From Punctularia strigosozonata HHB-11173 SS5 (taxonomy: Eukaryota > Basidiomycota > Agaricomycetes > Corticiales > Punctulariaceae), in the NCBI RefSeq assembly GCF_000264995.1, contig NW_006767437.1:426158-490157 (forward strand): 64,000 nt of DNA. The letters run 5' to 3'. Under the pieces are notes generated by a model. The model was not told the origin of the DNA. It was given only the letters and a program-made list of their open reading frames with translations, and made no database searches. Each line of letters begins with the position of its first letter. The first letter of the stretch is position 1. The position numbers and the translations under genes are program-made. Of the stretch, positions 11,336 through 27,360 are shown in pieces.

Positions 11336-14300
11336 ATGCGCACCGAAACTGCCTGCCCAATCGCAATCGTATGACCCATGATTCGTTCGAAGTCGAAGTA
11401 CTAACTTCAGTTTCTCCAGGTTGGAATAGCGGCTGAGTTGCCGAGCGGCGAATTTGCTGCAAACAACCTCGACTACAACGCGTTCTTCCAATTCCTCCTC
11501 CAGCGAGGAGAGTCATACGAATTCATCCCAAAGGACCGCTTCGACATAGACTCGTAGGTCATGCCGAACCTGCATATGAATAGCGTCGTCTCATAGTTCC
11601 GTCACAGCTGGAGGGGAAAGCAGCTGGGACGCATCATTGCGGAACGCGGATCCTTCCTGAAGAATCTTGATTCGTTCGACTACCTCGAATTCGGCATAAC
11701 GAGCAAGGATGCTCGTGCTATGGCCGTCAGCACCCGGAAGCTCATTGAGCTGTCCTTCTTAGCACTCCTGGACTCCGGCATAGAGTACCGAGGCAGGAAC
11801 GTCGGCTGTTACGCCTCCGGTAATGCATTCGATATCCTGAGCGTCGGTACCGCGGTAGGTCTCCATCTTCCGATGCTATATGATCGACAGCCCTCACTTT
11901 CTTAACCAGGATGAATTCGAAGCGCGAGGATCCTTCGCCGGAATACCTGCTCAGATCGCGAATCGGATTTCATACCACCTGGACCTGTTAGGTCCTTCGG
12001 TGCCGACAGATACCGCATGCAGGTGAGCGAGCTCGGTCCGGCTGCGAGTAGAGGAGACTGAAAGATTGCCTTGCAGTTCATCTTTGACCGCGATGCATCT
12101 TGCCATCCAAGCACTTCGCACGGATGACTGCGAAGCTGCAGTCGTGGGCGGAGCCCAGATCAACCAGAGGTAGTCTTTCTCGTGTTGATGGACAAGATAG
12201 ACAGCTGAACCAATCGGCCGTGGCAATAGATTGTGGGACTTCGTCCAGTATACACAGGTAAGGCTTCCGGAGCCTTGGAATGAGTTCTGTCGTTTCTTAT
12301 TCCCATGCTTTAGGGCGGTGTACTCGCTCCCGACGGCAAGTGTAAGCCGTTCGACATGGGAGCAGATGGGTATGCGCCCTTCGAAACACGGTCGCGGATC
12401 AGCCGCTGACATCGTTGCAGGTTCTCTCGTGGCGAAGGTGCTGTAGTAATGGTCATCAAACCGCTGGAGGCAGCGCTTCGCGACGGTGACAACATATATG
12501 GCACGGTCAGCTGGTTTCGTCTTCTCGACATGCTCTGTCTCACGTGCTTCCTTTTCATACAGATCTTGGGCACCGGCATTAACAGTGCAGGATCTGAGGC
12601 TCCGGTGAACGCACCGGCAGCATCAGCTCAAGAAGACACTATGCGTCGTGCGTTCAAGCAAGCGAATCGCAAGGTGGAAGATCTCGATTACGTCGAGCTG
12701 CACGCGACCGGGACTGCTAAGGGAGATCCCACGGAGGCGAATTGGGTGGGAGCCGCCTTCAGACGAGAAGACGAACTTCTCGTTGGGAGTGTGAAAGGCA
12801 ATATAGGGTGAATCATGCATCAGGCTGCTCACGTTATACTCGTTAACCACTCAATGTTATCCAGCCATCTCGAGATAACCGCTTTCCTTGCGTCGGTCTG
12901 CAAGGTCTGCGGTATATTTAACTCCGGAATCATTCCTCCCAACGTCAGCCTAACCCGCCTAAACCCGGCCATAAAATGGGACGAATACCGTATGCGGGTG
13001 CCTCTCGAGCCAACACCGCTGTCGTGCCGCTCTTCCAGCGGTAAGTCCCTTGTTTCGATCAACAGCTTCGGCATAGGAGGCTCGAATGGACACTGCGTTA
13101 TGGAATCTCCTCCGGCTTCACTACCCAAGCCGGTTTCGCTGGCTGAGGGCGCGCCTGTTCTCTTGCTCGCCGGTGGATTATCTCCGCGTGCAACTACTGC
13201 AGTCTCCGATTCTCTCAGCGAGCTCGTCCGGGAACGGATCTCTCAGATACCCAACATCTCCACTCTCTACGGGCGACGTAGCCGCCAGATGACATGGCGA
13301 AGTTTTGCTGTTGTGTCGCCCAGCGACATGACTAAAATCAGGTTTTCGCAACCCACTCTGACGCCGCGAGCCCGTCCAGCTGTCGGTTTTGTATTTTCCG
13401 GCCAAGGTCCCCAACATATGCACAGTATGTAGATATTTTCTCTCGTCCGCAGTCATGGCTAATCACCAGTTCGCAGTGGGTCGTCAGCTGTACAAAGAAT
13501 TCCCGGCATTCCGCGAAAGCGTCACGACTTTGGACGGGGTGTACAGCCAGGTGGTCGGCCATTCTCTCGTGGAGAAAGTGGGCATGTTCAAAGACATCGG
13601 CGCCGCATCCTCCTCCATGCCTGACGTCTGGCCTATTGATATCATTCTCCCCGCGATCGCCATGGTTCAGATCGCATTGTTCGACCTCCTCGCCAGCGTC
13701 GGAGTACGGCCTGATTTTGTCTTGGGCCATTCCGCCGGAGAGACCACGATGTTGTACGCGTCCGGTGCTGCCCCTCGGGCTATGGCTCTGGAGCTCGCGA
13801 TCGCGCGAGGACAAGTCCTGGCCCTCACTGAAAGCGCCGGCGGCACCATGACCGCCTTGTCCTGCGGGCCTGAAGTAGCGAAGCCTCTACTCGACGAGGT
13901 GAAGGCGACGCGTGACGCAGGCATCCTCGAAATCGCATGTCACAACAGCGCGGAGGCCATCACGATTGCCGGCCACGATTATCTCGTTGACGCAGCTGTG
14001 GAACTCTGCAAGTCGAAAGGAATTGCCGCGACCAGACTGCGTACATCCGTGGCCGTGCACAGCTCAATGATGGAGCTTTGCAAGGACGAGTACTACGAAC
14101 GTGTCCTGCAAGTCTTTGCGAAATATCCCGAGGCGCGCTTAACGCCAAATGTGGACACATTCTCCACCGTAACGGGCGAAAGGCTGGCGGAGCCGTTCTC
14201 ACCAGACTACTACTGGAAAAACACTAGGGAACCGGTGCTATTCATGGAGACCGTTCGCTCTGCTCAAGCCGCGATATCCGGGCGTAATCTATTAGTAGTC

Positions 14301-17300
14301 GAAGTGAGCCCGCATCCAGTTCTCTCCGCGTACCTTTCCGCGCTTTGTCCGGAATCTGCAACTATCGTCGGTCCGATGCGACGAACGAAGCAGATGTTCC
14401 CACATTTTGAGCGTTCTACCTTCTTGCAAGCGGTCGGGAAGCTCATCGCGGGCGGTTACAACTCAACCGACTTCCCCGCCCTCAACGGCGGAGCGTCGCA
14501 GCACGTGGAGTTTGGTGTGCCTGCATATCCCTTTGCACCGAAGAGCGTGCCTCATATGGCGAAATTACCGGAGAACGACGAGATCTATGGGTCCCGACTA
14601 GGACCCTTGAACCATTCTCGACTTCGCCTCAATGCGGCGACTCATCCAGATCTCGCGCAACACGTCATGAAAGGGGAACCGATTGTTCCTGCTACAGGTT
14701 TCGTGGAAATGGCTCTGGAGTTCGGTGCGAGATCTTTATGGGACGTGAAGTTCCTCTCCTTCCTATCTCTTTCGGCGGAGGAACCTGTCCGCGTCCGCTT
14801 CGAGCCCGACGGCTTCAAGTGGTCGATCAAGACAACTTCATATAGCTCACATGGTTCTGGCGCGGCCAGCAAGAAGGTATTGCAAACCCTTCGTCGTCGT
14901 TCTTGAAATGCTTAACGTTGGTGTAGGCCGAGCGATTACATGCTGGCGGATACTTCTCGACAGAGCCAACAGCCGCCAACCCCCCTTCTCCTCGTCTAGA
15001 CGAGATTCGGGAGAGGTGTCATTGGATCAACGTCTCAGGTATTACTAGTTTTTAAGCATGAATGATGACTATTGATATCCGACGCCGCGCCTCAGGCTTC
15101 TATGACGACCTCCGCTATTTCGCTGAATACGGCCCATGGTTCCAGATGATCACGTCCGTTCATCGCGGCGAGGAAGAATTTTTGGTCGAAGTTGATACAC
15201 GGCGGCAGGGCGTCAATGTTCCGTGAGTTCTGATATCCGGCCATGTTGCTCCTTGATTCACTTCCTGCAGGACATCGCATTATGTCTTCGATCCGGCCAT
15301 CCTCGACGCATGCATTCACGTTATGGTCCATCCCATGATCACTGGCAACACTGATCGCAACGTATACTACTTACCATCACGTTTCGATTTTTTCTCGACA
15401 TATGACGCCTTGCATCGTCGCGAATTTACGGACAAGTTGTATGCGCATGGGTCTCGAGGAAGATGGACCCCGGGTATGTTACCTCTATTATTCCTCCAGA
15501 CAGATGCTGAGCCCTTACACAGAGGGCATAACCTTCGACGTCCTGGTAGTCAATAGTCAAGGAACGCCGTTGTGCTCCTTCCGAGGCTTTGAGGTCGCCT
15601 ACCACGGTTTAGCGCCCTCGGTGGGAACGCGCTATGATCTCGAATACACCACTGTGGCGAGCCTGGACCTGAATGCGCGCGTTCAGAAGGCGGACTCGTT
15701 CTCGTGCGACGAGATTACTAAGGTCACAGATCGCACCCTCTACTTCCGCTACATACGAGGCAAGGAGGATTTACTGCGTAGTGAGCTCGAGAAGGTCGAC
15801 CTGACTGGGTTGTCCATTTGGTTGCTTGCGCTCTCCGGCGTCGACGGCGACGCTGCCCTTGGGTTTTCGCGTTCCTTACGACGCGAGCTACTAGCGAACG
15901 AGGTGCGCCTGGTGATATTCGAGGCTCGCATATCATTCCCGGCACAAGTCGAGGTGATATCGGGGTTGTTACAAGAGAACGTCGCCGAGGATGAAATCAC
16001 TGTGGACTCCACTGGTCGGGTTCTTGTTCCTAGGCTTCAAGCGTCGTCACCTCCAGTAGAATCGACTTCTCTGAATCCCGACGCACCTTGGTCTGTGAAG
16101 CGTACTGGATCGGGAGATTCGAAAGCAGTTATCGTTCAAACATCGCCGCCCATTCCCGAACAGCATGAAGTCCTGGTGAAGGTCGATTACGTCGATACGC
16201 TCCAGCAATCGGGCATTTGGGCCTTCGTAGGGCGTACCGATTCCGGCACTGCTGTCGCTGGACTCGCCTCTGATCATCTGGCAAGCCATGTTGTCGTGCA
16301 TCGCGCAGTCGTCACCGAGCTGTCGAACATCGGGTTCGACACCGCGGCGCGTCTTCCTGGTTACATTGCAGCTCTCTCGATCGGTTTCCTCGCTTTGGGA
16401 TTCAAAGCGGAGGTTCCCAGCCTCCTCGCGCAGAACACAGCGCTGGTCACCCATGCCGACACGCTGCTAGGTACCCTCCTTGTGGAGCTTCTCAAGGACA
16501 GAGGACTGCATGTCACGGCTGTGAACGAAACCGACGGCCTTAGTACCATCTGTGGTCTGCAATCGCCAAAGTCTTTCGACCACGTTTTGAGTGGATTCCA
16601 CGATCCCGCCTCGCTCAGCGTCCTTCACAGTATCTGTTCCACAGAAAATGCAGTCTTCAGCTGGAACCATCCCGATCGCGGCATTGCTGCCATTTTAAAG
16701 AATGATCCCTACAGAATCGGTTACGCGCTTCGTTCCGGACTTAAGTCTCTTCCATCTTCATACAAGAAGATGGAGTACAGCATGCCCGTTCACCGCCTTC
16801 TCCCTTTGACCTCCGACGTGACCATCCTGGATAACACTGCGATATTCGACCCCGCGAAGACATATATATTGTTCGGCGGCATAGGCAGCTTGGGGTTGCG
16901 CATTGCGACTTGGATGTATGAGGTATGAGCCTTCCTTTTTCTTGTACGGACCTGTTTGACAGGCGCTACACAGAACGGCGCACGCCATCTTGTCCTGACT
17001 TCCCGTTCCGGTCGTGAAACTCTCACAAAGACCAAGAACTTCGCCGCCATGCGTGTTCTGCGCTATTTGACGGATTTAACTGACCTCGACATCAAGCTTC
17101 TCGCTTCCGACGCGACGAACGTCACAGATCTCCGCAGAGTGCTATCCGCGATAAGTTGTCCCATCGGCGGATGCATGATGCTAACAGCTGTCCTCGAGGA
17201 CAAGATGTTCGCTTCGTTAACTCAAGACAGCTTTGAAAGGGTCTTCGCCGCGAAGATAGGAGCCTTCAACGCCCTCACTCAGGCGCTCGATATCACCAGT

Positions 17301-18970
17301 CTCGATTTCCTGATCACTTTCACGTCCATATCAGGCATGTTTGGCAGCGCAGGACAGACCAACTATGCTGCGTATGTGGTTGCTTGATACTGCGTTTGCA
17401 ACGAGCCTTACTGGACTCAACAGAGCGAACACCGCGCTGGAGGCTTTGACTCGGCCTTACCCAAATGCATTCTCCTTGGTGGCACCCGCGATGCTCGACA
17501 CGGCTATTGTCTTCGCCGACGAGCAAAGCAAGACTACTCATAACACCAAAGTCCGCCATATTAGTGAATGGGGCATGTCGTCGCGAGGTTAGTTTCTATA
17601 CTAGATGACATAGCACATCGCTCATGTTGATTGCAATAGAGCTTTGCGCATGCATCGAAGATGGCATCCGCAAACTGCGGAACGGGCCATTCTGGTTATA
17701 CGTTCCCGATTTCAAGTGGGCGGCTGTCCGCGATAATCTTGGCGTCTCTCCCGTCTTCGCACATCTCGTTCCGGAGGTTGATGAAGACACGTCAACAGCG
17801 GACGCAGCCTCCAAAGACTCTAGTGTCTTAGATATTGTCCTCAAGGTCCTGGACTTGGATAAGGATGACTTTTCCTTTGAGGTTCCACTCACCGCATACG
17901 GACTCGACTCGTTATTGGCGTCGAAGCTTGCGGTAACGCTTCGCCCTTGGGTTTCAATAACCCAACTGCAGCTGCTGGCAGATATCACGTTCGAGGACAT
18001 ACAACGACGGATAGAGGCGCAGGCCGGACAGGAAGTCGAACAACCGGCCGACAAGGACTTCTTTGACTGGGAGGAAGTCATGCGTTCCGGCCCCGCTTGC
18101 GTCAAGCTCACCGATGGGGAAGGCCTGCCGCTGTTCGTCCTCCATGGCCCTGCCGGCACTATCGAAGCCTTCGGCCACATGCGACTCAATTTCAAGCATA
18201 CTCCGCTCTACGGAGTGCAAGCCACGAAGGACGCGCCTTATGACAACCTCGACCGCCTTGCCGCATTCTATCATTCGAACATCAAAAGCGTACAACCGCA
18301 AGGGCCGTACCGTTTGGGCGGCTTCTGCGGCTCTAGTTTACTACTTTTCATCCTCGCGGATATCTTCCGCAAAAACGGCGACATCGTCGTGCAAATGTCC
18401 ATGATCGATCATTTCCCTCTACTATACACCTCGCCCATCTGGGAGCTGGACGCCGCCACGGCCAAAGATCGCTGCGTTAGTGCCGCCCTGAAGTCCCGCG
18501 GTTTCGAGTGGATCATGAACTTGTATCGGGTCGAGAAAAATCCCAACGAAAAGCGCGCCGGGGAGGAGCTGATGAAGGCTGGGCTGGGCGAGAAGGTTCA
18601 GCCGCACGTCAAGAAGCTGTACGAAAACACGATGGTGTTCATCGAAGCTCACGCATCGTGGCTCGCTTCGCACTTGCTCAAGGAGGGCGAGGAGGTTGAC
18701 GGTACGATACTGCGTGAAAGACTCATCGCCTACCTGTCAACATTCGACTTTCCCGCGACGGTGTACGCTGCCAAAGACGGTATGCAGAAGATATTCACGG
18801 ACGAGCAGCAGGCGCAATGGGCCCATATGGGCGCAACGATGTGCACCAATCCCATTCGTGTCGCGGAAATCGAGGCGTCGCACTTCGATATCCTCAGCAA
18901 CCTGGACTTCATACATAGACTCGATACCGAAGTAACTCTCACTGCATCTAATGTAATGAAGGCTATGTAG
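11336..18970 (+). CDS. Type I iterative reducing polyketide synthase (KS-AT-DH-psiER-KR-ACP-TE)
   Basis: Eighteen exons in perfect phase (11336-11368, 11420-11553, 11608-11854, 11910-12022, 12077-12169, 12230-12257, 12314-12369, 12421-12505, 12563-12807, 12865-13424, 13477-14876, 14927-15038, 15096-15222, 15271-15450, 15500-16922, 16974-17371, 17424-17587, 17640-18970) give 2242 residues. The start at 11336 has a strong context and leads at once into PIAIVGIAAELPSG of the ketosynthase. KS: active Cys in DTACSSS (about 175), His in ELHATGT and GNIGHLE. AT: GHSAGE, with catalytic-type His in VHSSM. DH: HVMKGEPIVP and DPAILDACIH. KR: FGGIGSLG (about 1595), with Ser and Tyr in SISGMFG and TNYAAANTA. 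ACP: YGLDSLL (about 1887). The C-terminal thioesterase has GGFCGSS at the nucleophile elbow. No methyltransferase motif is seen. Between DH and KR lies an enoylreductase-like region lacking a glycine-rich cofactor motif. The expected product is an unsaturated, partly reduced chain. Confidence 0.93.
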
Positions 18971-19564
18971 ATTTTAATGATAATCTGTTACCTGCCATGG
19001 TTGCGACTCTTTGACATTATAACTGCGACTTAGAGTGTCTTGTCGGCCGAAATCTGTGGATATGATTAGGTATCTGAATGCAACATCCGTGAGCCGTCAG
19101 GCTGGTTAGTATCAAGCCACGAGCAACCGCTGTTTCCTCCGCCGATGACGGTCAACGCGTATGGTTGAATTTCGATGCCACGGCTGACTTTCCTCATGCC
19201 GCGGAAAAACTACATACATCGGGAGTTCGGACGCGTGCGCAGCGCATACGTATCCTGCCCGAGGTTACTAAGGGGCAGTACCGACCAGGTGGTTCTCGTT
19301 CATTTGAAAGCATGATGGAGAAGGAGGTGAATAAGCCGGTTCAGCTGCTCGATTTGTGAGCCGAGCTGAGCCGGTAAGTATTGGAAATGACGTGGGTTCA
19401 ATCTCCATCATCCGAGCTCTTCGGTGGGTCTCTCTCATTCTCACGTTGATCCCACCGCACGCTTCGCTTCGAGTACTCCGAGTTCTGACAATGCGGCATG
19501 TTTGGGGGCCCACGTCGTGTTGTCGCTTGACCATCCACTGTTGCTGCGAGTGCATCCCCCGGTC
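18971..19564. other. Intergenic PKS-MFS
   Basis: Contains the PKS 3' region and the transporter promoter. No gene is visible. Confidence 0.5.
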
Positions 19565-21638
19565 ATGTCTGATTCCCAGTCTACTCGAGAAACAAGTGCC
19601 GCTTCCCCCTCGAAACTGGAATCGGCACCGTCAGAGAAACCCCCGCAATCGCCTGAGGCGAAAGAGGCCCAGGAGACTCACTCGGCGGACGACTACCCTG
19701 ATGGTGGTCTACGGGCTTGGGTGACGATCGCTGGCTCGTATGCATTGAACGTTCAGATGTTGTCCCCCTTTTCTGATTTGTTCCAGAGCATGCGTCATGT
19801 TCTGCACGTTCGGCATGACTCAAGCATTTGGCCCGTATCAGGACTATTATACGGCAAGTTGTTTCATACGAAAATTTCATAGAATCATCTTATACAGAAC
19901 GTCGCTCAGCGCTTCCTATTGAAGAACCATACTCCATCTGAGATTGCATGGATTGGCTCTGTACAGATATTCTTGCTCTACTTCATGGGCCTCTTCACGG
20001 GCGGCTGGTAAGTATTGTTTTGGGAGATCTGTTCGATTTGGCTCACTTGCTGCAGGTTTGATGCAGGCTATTTCCGACGCATGCTAATCCCGGGCGCTAT
20101 CTTATACGTATTCTCGTGCGTGCTCGACCCGACGTGCACGACAACAGACTGACATTGTACAGGTTCTTTATGCTGTCACTATGCAAGCCGGGCCAATACT
20201 ACCAGTTCTTATTGTCACAAGGGTAATGCCTTTAACAAACCCGATCACTGCGACGCTCATAATCAACAGATTTGGAATGGGGCTGGGCATGGGCCTCATG
20301 TGCGTACCGTCGATCTCCATCATCGCACATTATTTCCGTAAGCGGCGCGCACTTGCGTCCGGATTGGTATTTTCCGGTGAGTGCATACATATGCCTTCGC
20401 ACTATACATTCATCTCTTGGCCTAGGGACATCGTTGGGCGGAGTGATTTGGCCGATCATGACAAACAGACTTTTGTTGGGATCTACCGGATTTGCTTGGG
20501 GCGTCCGGTAAGTCATTTCATGTCATAGGATGTCATGATGCTAACGGACCCCCTCAGTGCCTCCGCCTTCCTGTGTCTCGGAGTGCTGTCGTTTGCCGTT
20601 CTCATGATGCGGCCTCGCTTTACCAAGCAGGAGCACCGTGCTCGTCAGCCGTCCGGAAACTTGCGCAGGATCTTGACAGATGTGACCTGGGGAGTTTGTC
20701 TTCTTGGGTAATCGGTTCTGCATGCATCTGTGTCCGCGACTCATTTGCATTTCCAGAACCTTTGTCGTACTTCTTGGCTTGTCGTTCCCTTGTGAGTGCT
20801 TTTCCCTTTTGCTGACTGCTTCAATGACTCAACAGTCGCACAGTCGTGTATCTACAATTATTTGCTGCCCTTCACGGTGTTCCGGCGCACGTCACGGACT
20901 ACACGGCATGTTGTTCGCTGATTTGTCTGATAGCAAAACTAATCTAGGTCTTGCACCAGCTTGCGATACTCTTCGCGTCCGGCACTCTCTTCGGTCGAAT
21001 GCTCCCAGGCATTCTCGCGGACAAATTCGGCGTGTTGAACGGTATGCCCGTTAAATATCCACAGGCATGATCATAAACTGATTGAATTGCAATCCAAGTC
21101 ATGTTGCCGTACACGATAGTAGGCGGGGGGTTGATCTTCGCCATGTTCGGAGCAACCAACACGGCCGGACTTGTCGTATTCGCTGTCTTGTATGGCCCAT
21201 GCGGTGGAGCATGTACGTGAGCTTTTTGGGACGTTGCACCGGTCTGAACTGTTCTCTGCAGTCAACTCCCTATTTGCCGCGTCGATAGGAAGTTATATGT
21301 ATGATATTTCCGAGTTTGGGTCAGTGGGCCTCGGTATCTCGGATGACAGCACCAGAATACTGACCAGTCTCGGGATGTAGGCTCCGTCTTGGTCTTTGCG
21401 GCGGTATCTTCGGCATAGGGTATCTCATTGGGTCCCCCATCACGGGAGCCCTACTACAACCCCCGAAATATACATGGAAGCCGGCCATAATCTTCAGCGG
21501 AGTGAGCGTTCCTTCGCGACCACCGCTCCAGTCCACCTTGCTGACGCCAGTGCTCAGGTAACCGTCTTGGCTGGATGCGCTATCATCCTTGTGTCTCGTC
21601 AGATGTTGGTACGAAGGAAAGGATCGCAAAAAGTTTAA
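19565..21638 (+). CDS. MFS transporter, monocarboxylate-transporter-like
   Basis: Fifteen exons (19565-19737, 19787-19853, 19898-20007, 20056-20115, 20163-20222, 20270-20376, 20426-20507, 20558-20707, 20757-20791, 20844-20905, 20960-21041, 21099-21212, 21262-21319, 21381-21501, 21558-21638) give 453 residues with twelve expected membrane helices. An acidic, polar N-terminus precedes DYPDGGLRAWV, a hallmark of fungal MCT-like MFS proteins. Other typical blocks are TFGMTQAFGPYQDYYT, TPSEIAWIGSVQ, GMGLGMGLMCVP, RKRRALASGL and GTSLGGVIWP. Two introns (19854-19897 and 20906-20959) fit only with GC donors. As neighbour of the PKS, on the same strand, it is a candidate exporter of the product; family members may instead import acids. 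The acceptor before exon 11 could also lie at 20947. Confidence 0.9.
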
Positions 21639-23190
21639 TATGCTCTGCCTTCTGTGCGCGAGTATAAATCACATTCAACATAGATAAATAGCTATTGCTG
21701 TTCATCCAGCATGGTATGGTGCCGTTACAGGGCATTTAGCATACAGTATTGGGCTTAATAACGGTCTATAGACCCCTATGATTGCAATCGACGGACCTTC
21801 GAATGCTTCCGCGAGTGGATGGCGATGTACCACGCGTGCGATCCGTGAACGCCATCACGCTTGCAAATCGCGAGTGTAGGCTACGGCCGCGCATATGTAA
21901 GCAGGTAAATACTAGGTGCTCCTCCTTCCCCCCCCCCCTCACCGCTGGCTCCCCTCCTGAACTCGACGACTGCAATGTTGGCCTCTGTCGCTACCCCGCC
22001 TGCGAGCTGAAGGCCCGCATCGACTGTGATGTGATTCTGGGCCTGGGACGATCCGCGGATTTACGTGATAACGCCTGTGAAGCAACACGCGTGCGCTGCT
22101 GCTGCTTGCCCTTTGTGCGAGGTATGGACTTGAGAGAATTCGTGCGATGCGAGGAGAAACTTGGATTGCGTCACTTGTGGTTCTGAAAATCGAGCTTGGG
22201 TTTCGCTGTGCGACTCGACTGCCTGACTGCTACTTGCATCACCAATGGAGACACGCTCAGGTCCAGGGTTCCGAACATTGTACACAGGAAATATTCGTTC
22301 TTCGCCATCAACCATCCTCAATACAGTTTCACACGTCTCCGACGACCCATACAGACCATGGATGGATTCCAGTAGACACGCCTGCGGTCTGTGATGGGCA
22401 TCCTGTTGCGCTGTATGCGCTCAAGATCAGAACATGATGGGTTGTGCGGAATGTTCCACCGTCTCGGAGAACTTGGCAGTGAGGTATGTGCAGCGTAACT
22501 CCATGCGATTGCAGTGCGATAACCAGGAATAACAAGGTTACACGGCCCAGCTTTCCCACTTCTTCGATACTGCTCCCAATTCACCGTGCCATTCGGACCG
22601 AGACGCAGTCCTTCGCTTATATTCGCTCTCCACCAATCCCGACCATCGCCCGGCGGCGTTCGCGTGACCCGCATCAGTGCGCGTGCATCGTCGCCTCCTG
22701 CGGCGGTGCGGCCTGGCGTCTCTCGTCACAAGCATTTTTCTCTCACATGGGCTCGCATCCTGCTTACTTCCCGTGGAAGTCGTACCCGCAGCCGTCATCA
22801 TCGAAGGTTTCCCGTACGAGGGTGTTATCCCCGATTCCAACAGCTCACCTCGACGCCAGGCGGATCCTCTCGCTACTCACGCACGTTCAGCTGCGACTCC
22901 GCGTACCCCGCGGTCGAGATCGGATCGAGCATGCTTTATCTTCGTCCCATCGTTGCTCCCGTATGACGAGTGTCGTTTGGTCTCTTGTACGGCATCGGAA
23001 GCAATGACTATGTTGAGGCACGCCTCAGAAAAGCTTCCGTGTATTTCGCAAGTGTTTTTCGTCGGTTATTATCGTGATACAAACGTTTGGCCGCCGTGCA
23101 GTTTGATCAGGCTGCGGTCTAGGCTGGTGACAAGTGTACTGAATAGAAAAACCGACGGAGTTGCGGGGTGCTTCAGGACGTTCTTCCACC
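21639..23190. other. 1.55 kb without a supported gene
   Basis: Open frames occur on both strands (for example 22318-22840 minus and 22677-23190 plus), but none shows a recognisable family or clean splice extension. The right end should hold the GMC promoter. Confidence 0.45.
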
Positions 23191-25684
<2,494 letters not shown>

Positions 25685-27360
25685 GGTGGGGGTTCATCCG
25701 TGTAATCTCAGATTATCTAGATAGATCCACGTTGTCAGCTAGGACCGTGCTACCGAATGAACGAAGTGAAAACGTGCACAGGATGTAGCCTCGTTGCTGC
25801 TGACGAGGCTAGAAAATACTCGAAAGAATGAAGACGGGTCTCGCGATAAGTATGTCCACTGGCCCTACGGCTATACGCGCGAGCCCACAAGTTTGTTCAA
25901 TTCTAGGCTCTCCAACGTCCATGCAGCCGCGGAGTGCTCCCTTCATAATTGTTCGACAGCATTCCAGCACGCCAGGAACGTCCTCTTGCGAGTGAAGGCA
26001 GGGACAGCGTGCTGCGGAGGCTCGCGGAGACAGCAGCGGAGTTTACAGGCGAGAGTGGCGGCGGCGCGGAAGACGGAGGTATCATTGTTTCCTCTCCGGT
26101 AGTGTTGCCCAATGGCCGTGGCTGGCGTTGCGCTGGCCACCGGCTATACCATATGGCTTGTCGGCCAGCTGTCAGCCATCCGGTGGAGGCCGGCCATTCG
26201 CCGGCTACATGGCTGGCCCATGGCTGGCGCGCTGAGGCCCGTTCTGGTGACTGAGATCACGTGCCAATCACTACCGCGAGCGCGGTCGTGTTCCATCCGG
26301 ATTTTTTGATCTACTGGCTCACGCGCTATGTTAAGGAGCTGATACTGCTGCACTATGAGTACATACGAAGACATGCAGGTGGAAGGAGCCGATATGTGAG
26401 TAGGCCCAGGCTCTTGTCGATCAGCAGTGAATCGGCGGCTTCCGAGGCCGGAGGAGCTTTCCGGAATGAAACGAAAGTCGGGAGGCGCGATCGCGCTCGT
26501 TCTCGCGTCGACGCCACTGAAGCTGGTTGAACAGCCTCGGCAGTGGGTCATTGAATCACCTTAGGGTAGTCTCGAAACGCCTACGGTAATAGGCTTAAGT
26601 GGAATGCCATCCACGAAGGGCTTACTGAACATCTTTGGGGCAGTCATCATGCCCTCATTCACATAAGACCGGTGTTTCCGACTAAGCGCGTGTTTCCGAG
26701 CCCAAAGTATGTATACTTGTTAAACTGGCTGACGCCAGCTGCAGTTATAGCGCGACCGCAGTCACCCGTTATCCACAAGTTATCACCGTTGAACATCGCA
26801 CCTGCAAGGCATTACAGCGCATGGCTAGGCTCGTGGAGACATCTCAATCTCTGCCTACCATGGACATAGACCGCATGAAGGCACTGTGGGGTACGTCGCT
26901 CTACTCACGATCGCGCGGCAATCGAAAGCCGTATACAGATCCGCCTCAGATACAGGTAATGTACCTCCGTTTTCGAAGCTCGTTCAAATCAGTGCGATAT
27001 GATATCCGTTCTACTCCAGATTGCGAATCCGTGATTAAGCTCCTTATCATGTATGGGTTCGTCCGTGAAGGTATATATCATTACTTTCTTCGCTTCGATA
27101 AGGTCATACTTACGTGTTTAACGTACACTAGTACGAAAACGCAGCTGCATATCTTGCACTGTGCTCTGATTTCGCATGCTATTCGCTCACATGAACGCCG
27201 ATTATCTGTAGGGCCACGCTTGACTGCAGGACAAATGGCGTTCGATTACCATTGTGAAAGCCGCGCGGCATAGATCGGATACTTATACCGGCTTTAAACC
27301 CCTGCGTTGTCACACCTGAGGACTTAAGGCTGACCCCCAGCAGCGAACCTCTGGTACAAC
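25685..27360. other. 1.7 kb without a supported gene
   Basis: Includes a GC-rich patch at about 26110-26240 in which TGGCTGG/GGCCAGC-type words recur on both strands, then an AT-richer stretch before the third P450. Open frames such as 26821-27273 plus lack recognisable domains. Confidence 0.45.

Noticed and set aside
15402-16928. Plus frame read as a stand-alone 508-residue protein
   Set aside because: It is exon 15 of the PKS; its first residues are intron and out-of-frame sequence, and it joins upstream and downstream exons in phase.
19381-19420. GGGTTCAATCTCC, resembling a tRNA T-loop
   Set aside because: No matching acceptor, D-arm or anticodon stems are found around it.
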